A stretch of DNA of 64,000 nucleotides from Mycobacterium paraterrae. Lineage in GTDB: Bacteria; Actinomycetota; Actinomycetes; Mycobacteriales; Mycobacteriaceae. The stretch covers positions 2,356,001-2,420,000 of the forward strand of contig NZ_CP092488.2 of assembly GCF_022430545.2 (NCBI RefSeq). Direction: 5' to 3'. The translations under genes were made by a program, and so were the position numbers. How positions within the stretch are numbered: the first letter of the stretch is position 1; the number at the start of each line of letters is the position of its first letter. The notes beneath the pieces are model-generated. The model was not told the origin of the DNA and did no database searches. It saw nothing but the letters and a program-made list of their open reading frames with translations. Below, in pieces: positions 1-7,926 of the stretch.

Positions 1-1
1 C

Positions 2-349
2 GCTGTGTACTACCAACTTTTCGACACCGCGATCAACGGCTGGATCGCCGCGGGCGTGACGATCGACCCGGTGACCACGCCGGCGCAGGGGATCGTCGCC
101 GAATCGGGGTGCCGCTACTTCTCCGAATTGCACTTCCCCGAGCGACTCGTGGTCGGGGTCGCCGTCACGCGGCTGGGCAACAGCAGCGTCACCTACCGGC
201 TGGGTGTCTTTCGTGCCGCACAAGACTCCGAGCCGCAGCCCGTCGCAGCGGTCGGGCACTGGGTGCATGTCTACGTCGACAAGTCGACCCGCCGGCCGAC
301 GCCCATTCCCGACGAGATCCGAGAGTTGTTGTCCACTGCGTGCGTCTAA
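2..349 (+). CDS. acyl-CoA thioesterase, hotdog fold (5' end outside the window)
   Basis: The reading frame is open from base 2, so the gene starts before the window. A GTG at base 5 is only an internal codon. The 115 visible residues look like the central and C-terminal part of a 4HBT hotdog thioesterase: the run AVYYQLFDTAINGWI matches the segment after the usual catalytic Asp, followed by hotdog strands (SELHFPERLVVGVAVTRLGNSS). Such enzymes hydrolyse acyl-CoA thioesters in the cytosol. By gene order it corresponds to H37Rv Rv0163, which precedes Rv0164 and the mce1 regulator. The catalytic N-terminal loop cannot be checked because it lies outside the window. Substrate is unknown. Confidence 0.8.
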   Translation, partial: AVYYQLFDTAINGWIAAGVTIDPVTTPAQGIVAESGCRYFSELHFPERLVVGVAVTRLGNSSVTYRLGVFRAAQDSEPQPVAAVGHWVHVYVDKSTRRPTPIPDEIRELLSTACV

Positions 350-378
350 CTGGGGAATTCAGCGGCCACGGTTCTCGG

Positions 379-384
379 TAAGCT
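379..384 (+). promoter_or_regulatory. leaderless -10 box (TAAGCT)
   Basis: TAAGCT fits the mycobacterial TANNNT -10 consensus. It lies exactly 6 nt before the ATG at 391, so transcription should start at the A of that start codon and give a leaderless mRNA. This supports ATG 391 as the start. Confidence 0.6.
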
Positions 385-390
385 CGGCGA

Positions 391-831
391 ATGCCTTTTG
401 TCAGCAAGACCGTTGAGGTTGCCGCCAACGCCGACTCGATCCTGGCGATCGTCGCCGACTTCGAGCGCTACCCGGAATGGAACGACGGAGTCCAGGGGCT
501 GTGGGTGCTGGCCCGCTACGACGACGGGCGCCCCAGCCAGCTGCGTCTCGACGCGAAATACGAAGCGCTCGAAGACAGTCTGATCCAGGCGGTCTACTAC
601 CCGAGCCCGACACAAATCCAGACCGTGCTGCAGCAGGGCAACCTCTTCAAGAAGCAGGAGCAGTTGTTCAGTGTGGTCGACACTGGATCGTCGTCGCTGC
701 TGACCGTCGACCTGGACGTCGAGCCGTCGATGCCGATCCCGGCGCCGATGGTCAAGCAGTTGGCCGGCAACGTCATCGACTACCTGGCCGAGAACCTCAA
801 GAAGCGCGCCGAGGACCTCGCGTCCTCATGA
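391..831 (+). CDS. SRPBCC/START-like lipid-binding protein
   Basis: 146 aa. The N-terminus MPFVSKTVEVAANADSILAI, followed by VADFERYPEWNDGVQG, is typical of the polyketide cyclase/dehydrase (SRPBCC) helix-grip fold, which binds hydrophobic ligands in a deep cavity. Mycobacteria carry several such small cytosolic proteins of unknown ligand. Position and length match H37Rv Rv0164. It starts 42 bp after the thioesterase but has its own leaderless promoter, so it can be transcribed separately. The C-terminal helix (LAGNVIDYLAENLKKRAEDL) is intact. Family assignment is firm; function is unknown. Confidence 0.85.
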   Translation: MPFVSKTVEVAANADSILAIVADFERYPEWNDGVQGLWVLARYDDGRPSQLRLDAKYEALEDSLIQAVYYPSPTQIQTVLQQGNLFKKQEQLFSVVDTGSSSLLTVDLDVEPSMPIPAPMVKQLAGNVIDYLAENLKKRAEDLASS

Positions 832-880
832 TTTTCCGGCTCCTCCCCGGGCCGAAGCGGCCCGAATCGTCGCCGGTGGT

Positions 881-1570
881 CTAATCCCAGATACCGGTGC
901 TCGCCAATCGCTCGGTGAGCCGCCGCGCCCCGTCGTTGAATCCCCAGGCGGTGTGCTCGACGACCGCCGCGGTGTCGCGCCGTCGCAACGCCGCGATCAC
1001 CTCGCGGTGATTACGCACCGCGGCGGCGCCCCATTCCGGGTCCGTCGCGTAGACCATCAGCGGCATGTAGCGAGCGACGTGAAGCAGAAACCAGGCCAAC
1101 TTGATTCGCCCGGTCGAGCGGTTGAACGTGCGGTGGAAGGCGAACTCCGTCGTCGCGATTGCTTCGACGTCGCCGGCGGCGACGACTGTGGCGAGCACGT
1201 CGGTCAGGTGTTCGAGGTCGTCGATCTCGGCGTCGGTGATGCGCTCGGCGGCCGACGTGGCAAGCTCTCGTGCGATGGTCGCCTGCACCCAAAAGATGTC
1301 GTCGACGTCCTGGCGACTCATCGGCAAGACCACATGCCCGCGGTGCGGCTCGAGTTGCACCATGCCCTCGCCGCGCAACTTCAGCAGGGCCTCGCGCACC
1401 GGGGTGGCGCTCACGCCCAGCTTGGCTGCGGTCTCGTCCAATCTGATGAAGGTTCCCGGCTTGAGTACGCCCGACATGATCGCCGCGCGAAGATGGCCGG
1501 CGACCTCATCGGACAACTGCGCCCGCCGCAGCGGAAGCCGCTTGCCGGAGAGCGCACTGGCCGAACTCAT
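881..1570 (-). CDS. mce1R: GntR/FadR-family repressor of the mce1 locus
   Basis: 229 aa from the ATG at 1570. A longer frame reaches a TTG at 1618, but the ATG gives MSSASALSGKRLPLRRAQLS, matching the usual start of the family. The N-terminal winged HTH includes LDETAAKLGVSATPVREALL, and the C-terminal half is an all-helical FCD effector domain (residues about 90-220). In M. tuberculosis Mce1R is divergent from fadD5 and represses fadD5-yrbE1AB-mce1A-F; its ligand is thought to be a fatty acid or acyl-CoA. The divergent arrangement with fadD5 is kept here, yet the transporter genes it should control are absent downstream, so it may now regulate only the fadD5 remnant and itself. Confidence 0.88.
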   Translation of the reverse strand: MSSASALSGKRLPLRRAQLSDEVAGHLRAAIMSGVLKPGTFIRLDETAAKLGVSATPVREALLKLRGEGMVQLEPHRGHVVLPMSRQDVDDIFWVQATIARELATSAAERITDAEIDDLEHLTDVLATVVAAGDVEAIATTEFAFHRTFNRSTGRIKLAWFLLHVARYMPLMVYATDPEWGAAAVRNHREVIAALRRRDTAAVVEHTAWGFNDGARRLTERLASTGIWD

Positions 1571-1673
1571 CGGGCTTGTCTTCGTAAGGCGCAGACCATA
1601 GTGTGACCCAGACAACACCAGGTTTTATCAAATATCAACTTAAGCGACCTGCTTACGAGAGGGGTACGACCAG
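1571..1673. promoter_or_regulatory. divergent mce1R/fadD5 promoter region
   Basis: This 103-bp spacer between the divergent starts has an unusually AT-rich core (about 1620-1645) with tandem TATCAA-like half sites (TATCAAATATCAA). It is the expected place for Mce1R binding. The exact operator cannot be fixed by eye. Confidence 0.4.
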
Positions 1674-3005
1674 TTGACCGCGCAGTTGACCACCCACGGC
1701 GCCCATGGCACCGGCGACATCGCCAGCGAACAGCCCTACCTGGCGCGACGACAGAATTGGGTCAACCAGCTCGAGCGGCACGCCTACATGCAGCCGGGTG
1801 CGCCGGCGCTGCGATTCCTCGGCCACACCACCACGTGGGCCGGCCTCCGCGATCGCGTCGCGAAGCTCGCCGGCGCGCTGAGTCGCCGCGGGGTCGCCGC
1901 GGGGGATCGGGTGATGATCTTGATGCTGAACCGCACCGAGTTCGTCGAGTCGGTGCTGGCGGCCAACATGCTCGGAGCCATCGCTGTCCCGGTCAACTTC
2001 CGGCTCACCCCGCCGGAGATCGCTTTCCTGGTCGACGACTGCCAGGCCCGGCTGATGATCACCGAGCCGGTGCTTGCTCCGGTTGCCATTGCGGTGCGCG
2101 GCATCACGTCGGTGCTGGAAACCATTGCGGTTGCGGGCGACTCCGCCGACGAGGGCCTACTGGCCTACGAGGATCTGATTGGCGAGTCCGGGGATCCGGC
2201 CCGGTTGGCCGACATTCCGAACGACTCGCCGGCGCTGATCATGTACACCTCCGGCACGACGGGACGACCGAAAGGCGCCGTGCTGACCCACACCAACCTG
2301 AGCTGTCAGACCACGGCCAACCTCTATACGCACGGGTTTGCGGCCGACGACATCGGCTTCATCGGCGTTCCCTTCTTCCACATCGCCGGCATCGGCAACT
2401 TGCTGACCGGGATGCTGATGGGTCTACCCACCGTGATCCACCCGCTTGGCGCGTTCGACCCCGGGCACCTGCTCGACGTCCTCGCCGCCGAAAAGGTCAC
2501 CGGGATTTTTCTGGTCCCGGCCCAGTGGCAGGCGGTTTGTAGTGCGCAGCAGGCGAATCCACGGGATCTGAAGCTTCGGGTCATCTCATGGGGTGCAGCT
2601 CCGGCGTCAGATACCCTGCTGCGGCAGATGGCGGAAACATTTCCGGGATCGCAGATCCTGGCGGCATTCGGTCAAACCGAGATGTCGCCGGTGACGTGCA
2701 TGCTGCTCGGCGAGGACGCGATCAGAAAGCTCGGCTCGGTGGGCAAGGTGATTCCGACGGTTGCCGCCCGCGTGGTCGACGAAGACATGAACGACGTACC
2801 GGTCGGTGAGGTCGGTGAAATCGTTTACCGGGCACCCACATTGATGAGCGGCTATTGGAACAACCCGGAAGCCACTGCCGAGGCGTTTCACGGTGGCTGG
2901 TTCCACTCCGGCGATCTGGTGCGGATGGACGACGAGGGCTATGTTGGGTTGTCGTCGCCCAGCGGGAAGGTAAGCAGTGGAAGATCAGCAGCTTGCAACA
3001 GGTGA
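1674..3005 (+). pseudogene. fadD5: fatty-acyl-CoA ligase FadD5, C-terminal domain lost by deletion
   Basis: The frame opens with TTG (MTAQLTTHGAHGTG) and reads as a normal ANL-superfamily acyl-CoA ligase for about 423 residues. It has the AMP-binding P-loop YTSGTTGRPKGA and the motif AAFGQTEMSP, and reaches the hinge region WFHSGDLVRMDDEGYV. At this point FadD5 should continue with WVVDRKKDMIISGGENIY and a mobile C-terminal domain of about 110 residues carrying the catalytic Lys. Instead the frame runs into about 20 unrelated residues and stops at 3005. The missing sequence begins exactly where codons of an Mce-associated gene appear in another frame, so this is a deletion junction and not a frameshift. 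The product should not complete CoA ligation. It is probably a pseudogene, though the adenylation half could still fold. Confidence 0.8.
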
Positions 3006-3010
3006 TCTGA
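2942..3010 (+). pseudogene. 3' remnant of an Mce-associated protein gene (Rv0177-like)
   Basis: In the frame starting at 2942, 22 codons read CWVVVAQREGKQWKISSLQQ, then V and I, ending at TGA 3008-3010. A closing strand of the type (hydrophobic)-x-G-x-W-x-(I/V)-S is typical of the C-terminus of Mce-associated membrane proteins, and the next gene is the next member of that set. In intact mce1 loci the gene before Rv0178 is Rv0177. I infer that this is the tail of that gene joined to the fadD5 body. Identification rests on about 22 residues. Confidence 0.5.
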
Positions 3011-3690
3011 CGTCAGCGTCGGCCGCCGACACCGCCGTCGCTGACACCGAAGCTGCGCCCATCGAACCGGACGCGGCCGATGTGTCGGATGTCGAGACGG
3101 CCGAGGACAGCGACAGCGACGACGAGGCCACCGACGACGCCGAAGCCGGTGTCGTTCGCTTTCGCCAGCGGCGGCCGGCCACCAAGTGGACGACGATCGC
3201 CGCCACGGTGGCGGCCGTTCTCTTCGTCGGTGCCGGAGCATTCGCCGGCGCGATGATGCAGCCTTACCTGGCCGACCGCGCCGCCGTGGCGACCAAGCTG
3301 AACGTCGCCCGCACCGCCGCCAACGCCATCACGACGTTGTGGACCTACACCCCGGATAACATCGACAAACTGGCCGATCGCGCGTCGCAATACCTGACCG
3401 GCGACTTCCAAGCGGCCTACCGCAAATACCTCGACGCGCTGATCGCTCCCAACAAGCAGGCGAAGATCACCAACACCACCCAGGTGGTCGGGGCGGCCGT
3501 CGAATCGCTCAGCGGAACGGATGCGACCGCCATCGTCTACACCAACACCGCGTCGACAAGTCCGAATACCAAGGACGTGCCGTCGCTGAAGTACCTGTCG
3601 TATCGGCTTGTGCTGCAACGGGATCACGCGCGCTGGTTGGTCACCAAGATGACCACGATCACCTCACTGGATCTCACACCCAAGTTCTAG
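2977..3690 (+). CDS. Mce-associated membrane protein (Rv0178-like)
   Basis: 237 aa from a GTG at 2977. Residues 1-65 are acidic and Asp/Glu/Ala-rich (cytoplasmic, probably disordered). One transmembrane helix follows a basic patch (about 70-97, WTTIAATVAAVLFVGAGAFAG), and then comes an extracytoplasmic domain of about 140 residues ending RWLVTKMTTITSLDL. This is the architecture of Mas proteins, which accompany Mce lipid importers and are thought to stabilise them. In M. tuberculosis the orthologue Rv0178 closes the mce1 operon. The GTG overlaps the remnant of the preceding gene by 34 nt. Its partner importer is missing here, so its role is uncertain unless it serves another Mce system. Confidence 0.82.
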   Translation: MEDQQLATGDLTSASAADTAVADTEAAPIEPDAADVSDVETAEDSDSDDEATDDAEAGVVRFRQRRPATKWTTIAATVAAVLFVGAGAFAGAMMQPYLADRAAVATKLNVARTAANAITTLWTYTPDNIDKLADRASQYLTGDFQAAYRKYLDALIAPNKQAKITNTTQVVGAAVESLSGTDATAIVYTNTASTSPNTKDVPSLKYLSYRLVLQRDHARWLVTKMTTITSLDLTPKF

Positions 3691-4775
3691 TTGAACGCCA
3701 GCCAGCCGGGCAGTGCCCGCTCGTGCGCGTCGCACAGCACCTCGTACGTGTCGCAATTACCTTTCGGCACACCGGCTCCGGCCCACATCCCTCCGGTGTC
3801 GCGACGCAGCACGATGGCCGACGAGCCGCCACCGTCAAGCAGCACCGCGGTGTCGCTGCCGAGGCCGCGAAACAGGTCCTGGATGTTGTCTGGCGTATAG
3901 CTACCACCCTGGAACACGTAAAGCTCGTCGCGCGGCTTGGAATACGCCAGCGCGGTGCGCGCCGCGCTGGGGCCGCCGTCGTTGAGCTGACCGGTGTTTC
4001 CCGGCGACAGCAATCCCAACCCGCTCACGGCGACGAAGGGGTCGCCCCGGTCGACCAGGCCGGTGACGGCCGCGGTGGCGGCGTCGTAATCGTGTCCGTC
4101 GCGACCACCACGCGGCCACAACACCGACGGAGCACCGTGTTTGGGTAACACCATGGTGGCCAGCGCACTCCAGTTCTCGTTGCCACCGGACAATCCCTGC
4201 TTACCGGCGTAGGGGATGGTGCCGGTGACAGCCTGATTGGCCCGGCCTTGCCCGCGGGTGTTGTCGACGTAGGCGCCCAGTGGCGAGCTGCATCCGGTCG
4301 AGCGCCACGAGCCGCCCTTCTGGCCGCGAATGTCGAAGAAGTTGGCGTTGATGGCGATCGTCGGCTTGCCCAGCGCCTGCCACGCCTGCACCGGGGCGTA
4401 AGTTTCCGAGGCCTGCATCAACCCGTCGCTGGTGCGGGCATGCGGATTACGTTCGCAGCGCGACTGATAGCCCTGGTGGCTGTCCACCAGCAGATGCGGC
4501 TCCAGCCGTTGCGAGGCGGCCTTGATGATCATCAGATGACCTCCGCCGCTGCCGTCGTACCAATTGCCGGCGGCGTTGAGCATCGGCGCCGGGTGACCGC
4601 CGCCGAAGTTGTAGACCAGATAGGAACCTTGGGTATTCGCGATGGCGCTGGCCAGCAGTTCGCGGGCTTCGGCGCGGGCAATCGGCGGGCCGGTGCCGGT
4701 CGCTAGCGCCCAGCACAGCGCGCCGCTGGCGCAGCAGGCTGTGATACGCCGGAAGGCGGCGACGAGATTCGGCAC
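3687..4775 (-). CDS. lprO: secreted phosphodiester glycosidase (NAGPA)-domain protein
   Basis: 362 aa, GTG start preceded by AAGGGG. An N-terminal signal segment (about residues 8-35, ending near ARA-EAR) precedes a NAGPA/DUF2233 domain. Family hallmarks are KPTIAINANFFDIRGQKGG and the C-terminal TAVLLDGGGSSAIVLR. Members cleave phosphodiester glycosides or are linked to envelope polysaccharide metabolism. The position is that of H37Rv Rv0179c (LprO, annotated as a possible lipoprotein). A convincing lipobox is not evident: ITAC at residues 12-15 comes before the hydrophobic run, so secretion by signal peptidase I is equally possible. Its TAG stop overlaps the TAG of the convergent gene in a shared CTAG. 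Substrate is unknown. Confidence 0.75.
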   Translation of the reverse strand: MPNLVAAFRRITACCASGALCWALATGTGPPIARAEARELLASAIANTQGSYLVYNFGGGHPAPMLNAAGNWYDGSGGGHLMIIKAASQRLEPHLLVDSHQGYQSRCERNPHARTSDGLMQASETYAPVQAWQALGKPTIAINANFFDIRGQKGGSWRSTGCSSPLGAYVDNTRGQGRANQAVTGTIPYAGKQGLSGGNENWSALATMVLPKHGAPSVLWPRGGRDGHDYDAATAAVTGLVDRGDPFVAVSGLGLLSPGNTGQLNDGGPSAARTALAYSKPRDELYVFQGGSYTPDNIQDLFRGLGSDTAVLLDGGGSSAIVLRRDTGGMWAGAGVPKGNCDTYEVLCDAHERALPGWLAFN

Positions 4776-4882
4776 TGTTGCCCCTTCGGCGCGAATATCA
4801 TTACTCAGGTATTACACAGCAAGATGCGTAACAGCGGAGTGACGGATCGGCAGCAGTCCAATGACGTTCGGCCGCTGGCTGT

Positions 4883-6232
4883 TTACTGGCCGGGCTGGGA
4901 GACCGCGCCGGGTTCGGCGGGCGTATCAGCCGGCGGCACGGTTGCCGCGCGCCCCCGGCGGTCGTAGCGGCGTGTCACGACGAGGCCGAACAGCACGGCG
5001 GCCACCAGCCCGACGGCAGACCATTCCAGCGATTGCGCCAGGCCCGCATCGGCGCGGCCACCGAGATAGAGCAAAGCCCTTGTGCCGACGAAGACTTGGT
5101 GTAGCGGTTCGAATCTCGCGAGCCATTCGAACCATGCCGGGGTGGCCTCCAGCGGCACCGTCGCGCCCGCCGAAGGCAGGCCCAGGATGACGAACACGAA
5201 CAGGCTGACCACGGCGCCGGTCGCACCCATCGCGGCGATCAGTGATGCCGACGCCATTCCGACCGCGAGGATCGCGAATGCGCCGAATAGCCATAGCGCC
5301 ACTCCGTTTTGCACCGGCATACCCAAGTTGGCGCCGATCGTCAGATAGGCGGCCGACGTCAGCAGCGCCACCACGACGATCATCGCCCACTTGATCAGGA
5401 GGGCGCGCAGCCGCGACACGTTCTCGCCGGAGCCGTACACCGTTCGGAATTCAATGGGTGCGACACCGAGCATCGAATTCACCAGCATGCTGACGACGAC
5501 GCTCCCGACAAAGCCGGCCAACAGCAGCAGCACCGCATAGTAGAAGGCCGACAACCCATTTCCGGTGCCGTCGGGTAGGGCATTGTGCACGCTCGACTTG
5601 ACCTCGACGGGGTTGGCCAACATCAGCGCCACCGCGCCGGGTTCGGGCTTTTTCCCGGTCTGCGCCGCGACCTCTTGCGAAAGCCGTTGGCCAACACGCT
5701 GATCGATCAGCGCAACCTCGCGCTGCAACGTCTGACCGGCGATGCTGGCGCCCAGGGTGCCGGCTCGCGGGTTCGTCGACACCACGATGACCGCGCGCTC
5801 GACGCGGCCCGGGGTCAGTGCGCTCTTCGCATAGGTCTGCAACTTGGACGAGAAGTTCGGCGGTATGACCGCGATACCGTAGATCTGCGCGGTATCCATC
5901 TGCTTCTTCGCTTCGTCAGGGGTGAGCACGCGGACGTCGTAGGCATCGTGGTCGAAGCCGGCGAGCATGCCCTTGACCACCTGTGCACCCGTCGGCCCGG
6001 CGTCTTCGTTGGTAATCGCGACCGGGAAGTGGCGCAGGTTGGTCATCGGCTGCAGGGTTCCGCCGAGATAGAAGGCGGACAGGGTCGACAGCAGAATCAG
6101 CGTGAGAAGGATCGGTGCAGCCCAAAACCGGACGGTACGAGTCGATTTCGGTGCGGGAGGATAGTCGAACGCGGGGTCGTCACCGCCGTAAGCGACATCA
6201 GGTGATGCGTGACGGGCTTGCGGTTCAGACAC
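4883..6232 (-). CDS. YhgE/Pip-like ABC-2-type membrane protein
   Basis: 449 aa, GTG start with AGGAG 6 nt upstream. The topology is one N-terminal transmembrane helix (about 38-58), a periplasmic domain of about 180 residues with NEDAGPTGAQVVKG, and five to six C-terminal helices (about 225-425). That is the layout of YhgE/Pip and ABC-2 permease-like proteins (phage-receptor and ESX-accessory families). The corresponding H37Rv gene is Rv0180c. The periplasmic domain carries the PVAITNEDAG motif common to this family. It lies 27 bp downstream of the pirin gene and is probably cotranscribed with it. Transported substrate, if any, is unknown. Confidence 0.75.
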   Translation of the reverse strand: MSEPQARHASPDVAYGGDDPAFDYPPAPKSTRTVRFWAAPILLTLILLSTLSAFYLGGTLQPMTNLRHFPVAITNEDAGPTGAQVVKGMLAGFDHDAYDVRVLTPDEAKKQMDTAQIYGIAVIPPNFSSKLQTYAKSALTPGRVERAVIVVSTNPRAGTLGASIAGQTLQREVALIDQRVGQRLSQEVAAQTGKKPEPGAVALMLANPVEVKSSVHNALPDGTGNGLSAFYYAVLLLLAGFVGSVVVSMLVNSMLGVAPIEFRTVYGSGENVSRLRALLIKWAMIVVVALLTSAAYLTIGANLGMPVQNGVALWLFGAFAILAVGMASASLIAAMGATGAVVSLFVFVILGLPSAGATVPLEATPAWFEWLARFEPLHQVFVGTRALLYLGGRADAGLAQSLEWSAVGLVAAVLFGLVVTRRYDRRGRAATVPPADTPAEPGAVSQPGQ

Positions 6233-6259
6233 ATCGGCTCCTGTTCATCCGCGCCCACC

Positions 6260-6982
6260 CTAGTCGCCGAGTGCCGCGTGCATCTCCCAGACGAGCAATT
6301 CGGTGGACTCCCGGGCGGTGACGTGCGCACCGTCTGCATCGGTGAGGCGGAGCGCGTCGCCCTCACCCAGCTCGGCCTGGTCGAACCCCACCCGGCCGCG
6401 CGCGACGAACAGGTGCAGATACCGGGCCGCCGGAAGCGTCACCGCATCGCCGGGTTGCAGGCGCGCGACGTGCAGAGCCGCCGACGCGTTGTGGATGCTG
6501 ATCGCGGCGTCGCGACCCGGTATTCCGGAGGCGACGGTCGTCAGCCGCCCGTCGAGTTCGTCGTCGCCGACGGCCTGCTGTTGATAGCTCGGCTCGATAC
6601 CGGCCATGTCGGGCTGCACCCACATCTGGACGAACCGGACCGGCTCGGTGGCCGAGGCGTTCTTTTCCGAGTGGGTGATTCCCGAGCCGGCTGACATCCG
6701 TTGCGCCAGGCCGGGATAGATCACTCCCGCATGACCCGCGGAGTCGCGGTGCGCCAATGACCCCTCCAGCACCCAGGTGACGATCTCCATGTCGCGATGC
6801 GGGTGGGTGTCAAAGCCCCCGCCGGGTGCGACGATGTCGTCGTTGCTGACCAGCAGCACACCGTGGTGGGTGTTGCCCGGTTCGTAGTGGTCGCCGAACG
6901 AGAACGAGTGCCGCGAGTTCAGCCACGGCGTGCGGCTGACCGCGCGGTCGGCGGCGCGTCGGATGTCCACGGTGGCGGGCAC
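6260..6982 (-). CDS. pirin family protein
   Basis: 240 aa from the GTG at 6982, which is supported by a leaderless -10 box. It is a bicupin of the pirin family: the N-terminal cupin carries the metal ligands in GFDTHPHRDMEIVTW (His60, His62) and GSGITHSEKN (His104, Glu106). Pirins bind Fe or other divalent metals; some are quercetinases, others redox-linked regulators. In M. tuberculosis the orthologue Rv0181c sits directly downstream of sigG. Here it is separated from sigG by an inserted regulator-oxidoreductase pair, and its promoter lies over the end of that inserted regulator gene. Confidence 0.87.
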   Translation of the reverse strand: MPATVDIRRAADRAVSRTPWLNSRHSFSFGDHYEPGNTHHGVLLVSNDDIVAPGGGFDTHPHRDMEIVTWVLEGSLAHRDSAGHAGVIYPGLAQRMSAGSGITHSEKNASATEPVRFVQMWVQPDMAGIEPSYQQQAVGDDELDGRLTTVASGIPGRDAAISIHNASAALHVARLQPGDAVTLPAARYLHLFVARGRVGFDQAELGEGDALRLTDADGAHVTARESTELLVWEMHAALGD

Positions 6983-6986
6983 GCTG

Positions 6987-7865
6987 TCACGCTACCCCGC
7001 TGCGCAGCAGAGTCTGAGCATGCCGCAGCGCAGCCTCGAGGTCGGGCAGCGCCAGTTGGCTGCGGCCACCCAAATGGATCTCGATCTGGTATTCCGGCTG
7101 GCCGTCTCGGTCGAAGATCGGCAGCACGACGAATTCGGTTGTGGCCAGGTCTGTTTCCAGCGATCGCGTCACCGATTGCAGCGTCACGATGGTCATCAGC
7201 GTGTTGAGTTCGCGGGTCACCTGCGCGGTCGGCTCCAGCGACGCCAATACCGCGGCCAGCCGGTCGTGCAGCGAGTTGTGGGCCGCATCGAATCTCCAGG
7301 CGCCGTAGCCGCGGTCGCGGATCTCGGCGAGCACCCTGCGGTGCCCGGCGATGTCGGCATCGGTGAGACGCGGTGTCACGCGGCGCAGCCAGCCCTCGAT
7401 CGCGTCTTCGTCCCGCCAGGCCATCGCCACCAGGCCGAACGGCGGCCCGATCGGAAAGCGTTGCCCGACCGCGTGCCCGCCATCGGTGCCGTGGCCCACG
7501 GCGTCGACGGTGGTCAGGTGCGTCCGGCCGATCTTGGACATCGAACAGCCCGCGCCCAAGGTGGTGTGGAGAAAGGCAAGCGTCTCGCGGCCGCGATCCA
7601 GGAGCGGGAACTGGGCGCGCAGCCCGTGCACCAGGCCGAACAACCCGCTGCCCAGCGTGTAACGCCGGTCGTCGCGGCGTGTCACCCAATTGCGGTCTTC
7701 GAGCTCGGCCAGCACCAGCGCGCAGGTCGATGTGCTGATCCCGCAGCCCTTGGCCAGCTCTGCCGACGTCCGACCGGCCGATGAATCCGACAGGGCCGCA
7801 AGCACATCCATCACGCGGGCGGTGGGCGGCGATTTGGCCGGTGCCGGCGTGGTTGACGGATCCAT
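6987..7865 (-). CDS. IclR-family transcriptional regulator
   Basis: 292 aa. The N-terminal winged HTH (about residues 17-80: RVMDVLAALSDSS, SAELAKGCGISTSTCALVLAELE) is joined to an IclR effector domain. IclR proteins bind small catabolic effectors and often regulate an adjacent divergent gene. Here the divergent neighbour starts 61 bp away and encodes a Rossmann-type oxidoreductase. A 14-bp perfect palindrome in the spacer is a good operator candidate. This gene pair is not between sigG and the pirin in M. tuberculosis, so it is an insertion here or a loss there. Base composition matches the neighbours, so recent transfer is not indicated. Confidence 0.85.
   Translation of the reverse strand: MDPSTTPAPAKSPPTARVMDVLAALSDSSAGRTSAELAKGCGISTSTCALVLAELEDRNWVTRRDDRRYTLGSGLFGLVHGLRAQFPLLDRGRETLAFLHTTLGAGCSMSKIGRTHLTTVDAVGHGTDGGHAVGQRFPIGPPFGLVAMAWRDEDAIEGWLRRVTPRLTDADIAGHRRVLAEIRDRGYGAWRFDAAHNSLHDRLAAVLASLEPTAQVTRELNTLMTIVTLQSVTRSLETDLATTEFVVLPIFDRDGQPEYQIEIHLGGRSQLALPDLEAALRHAQTLLRSGVA
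6989..6994 (-). promoter_or_regulatory. leaderless -10 box (TAGCGT) of the pirin gene
   Basis: On the minus strand TAGCGT is followed by 6 nt and then the GTG at 6982. The box overlaps the last codons of the upstream IclR gene, whose stop is at 6987. The pirin gene therefore has its own transcription start. Confidence 0.55.
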
Positions 7866-7906
7866 CCCGACCTTCCTACCATCCGTCCGAAATATGGTTT
7901 ATAGCT

Positions 7907-7920
7907 TCCTAATATTAGGA
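7907..7920. promoter_or_regulatory. 14-bp perfect palindrome, putative IclR operator
   Basis: TCCTAATATTAGGA is a perfect inverted repeat between the IclR gene and the oxidoreductase gene. Its right half carries the AGGAG ribosome-binding site of the oxidoreductase, so bound repressor would cover that gene's initiation region. Confidence 0.5.
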
Positions 7921-7926
7921 GAACAA

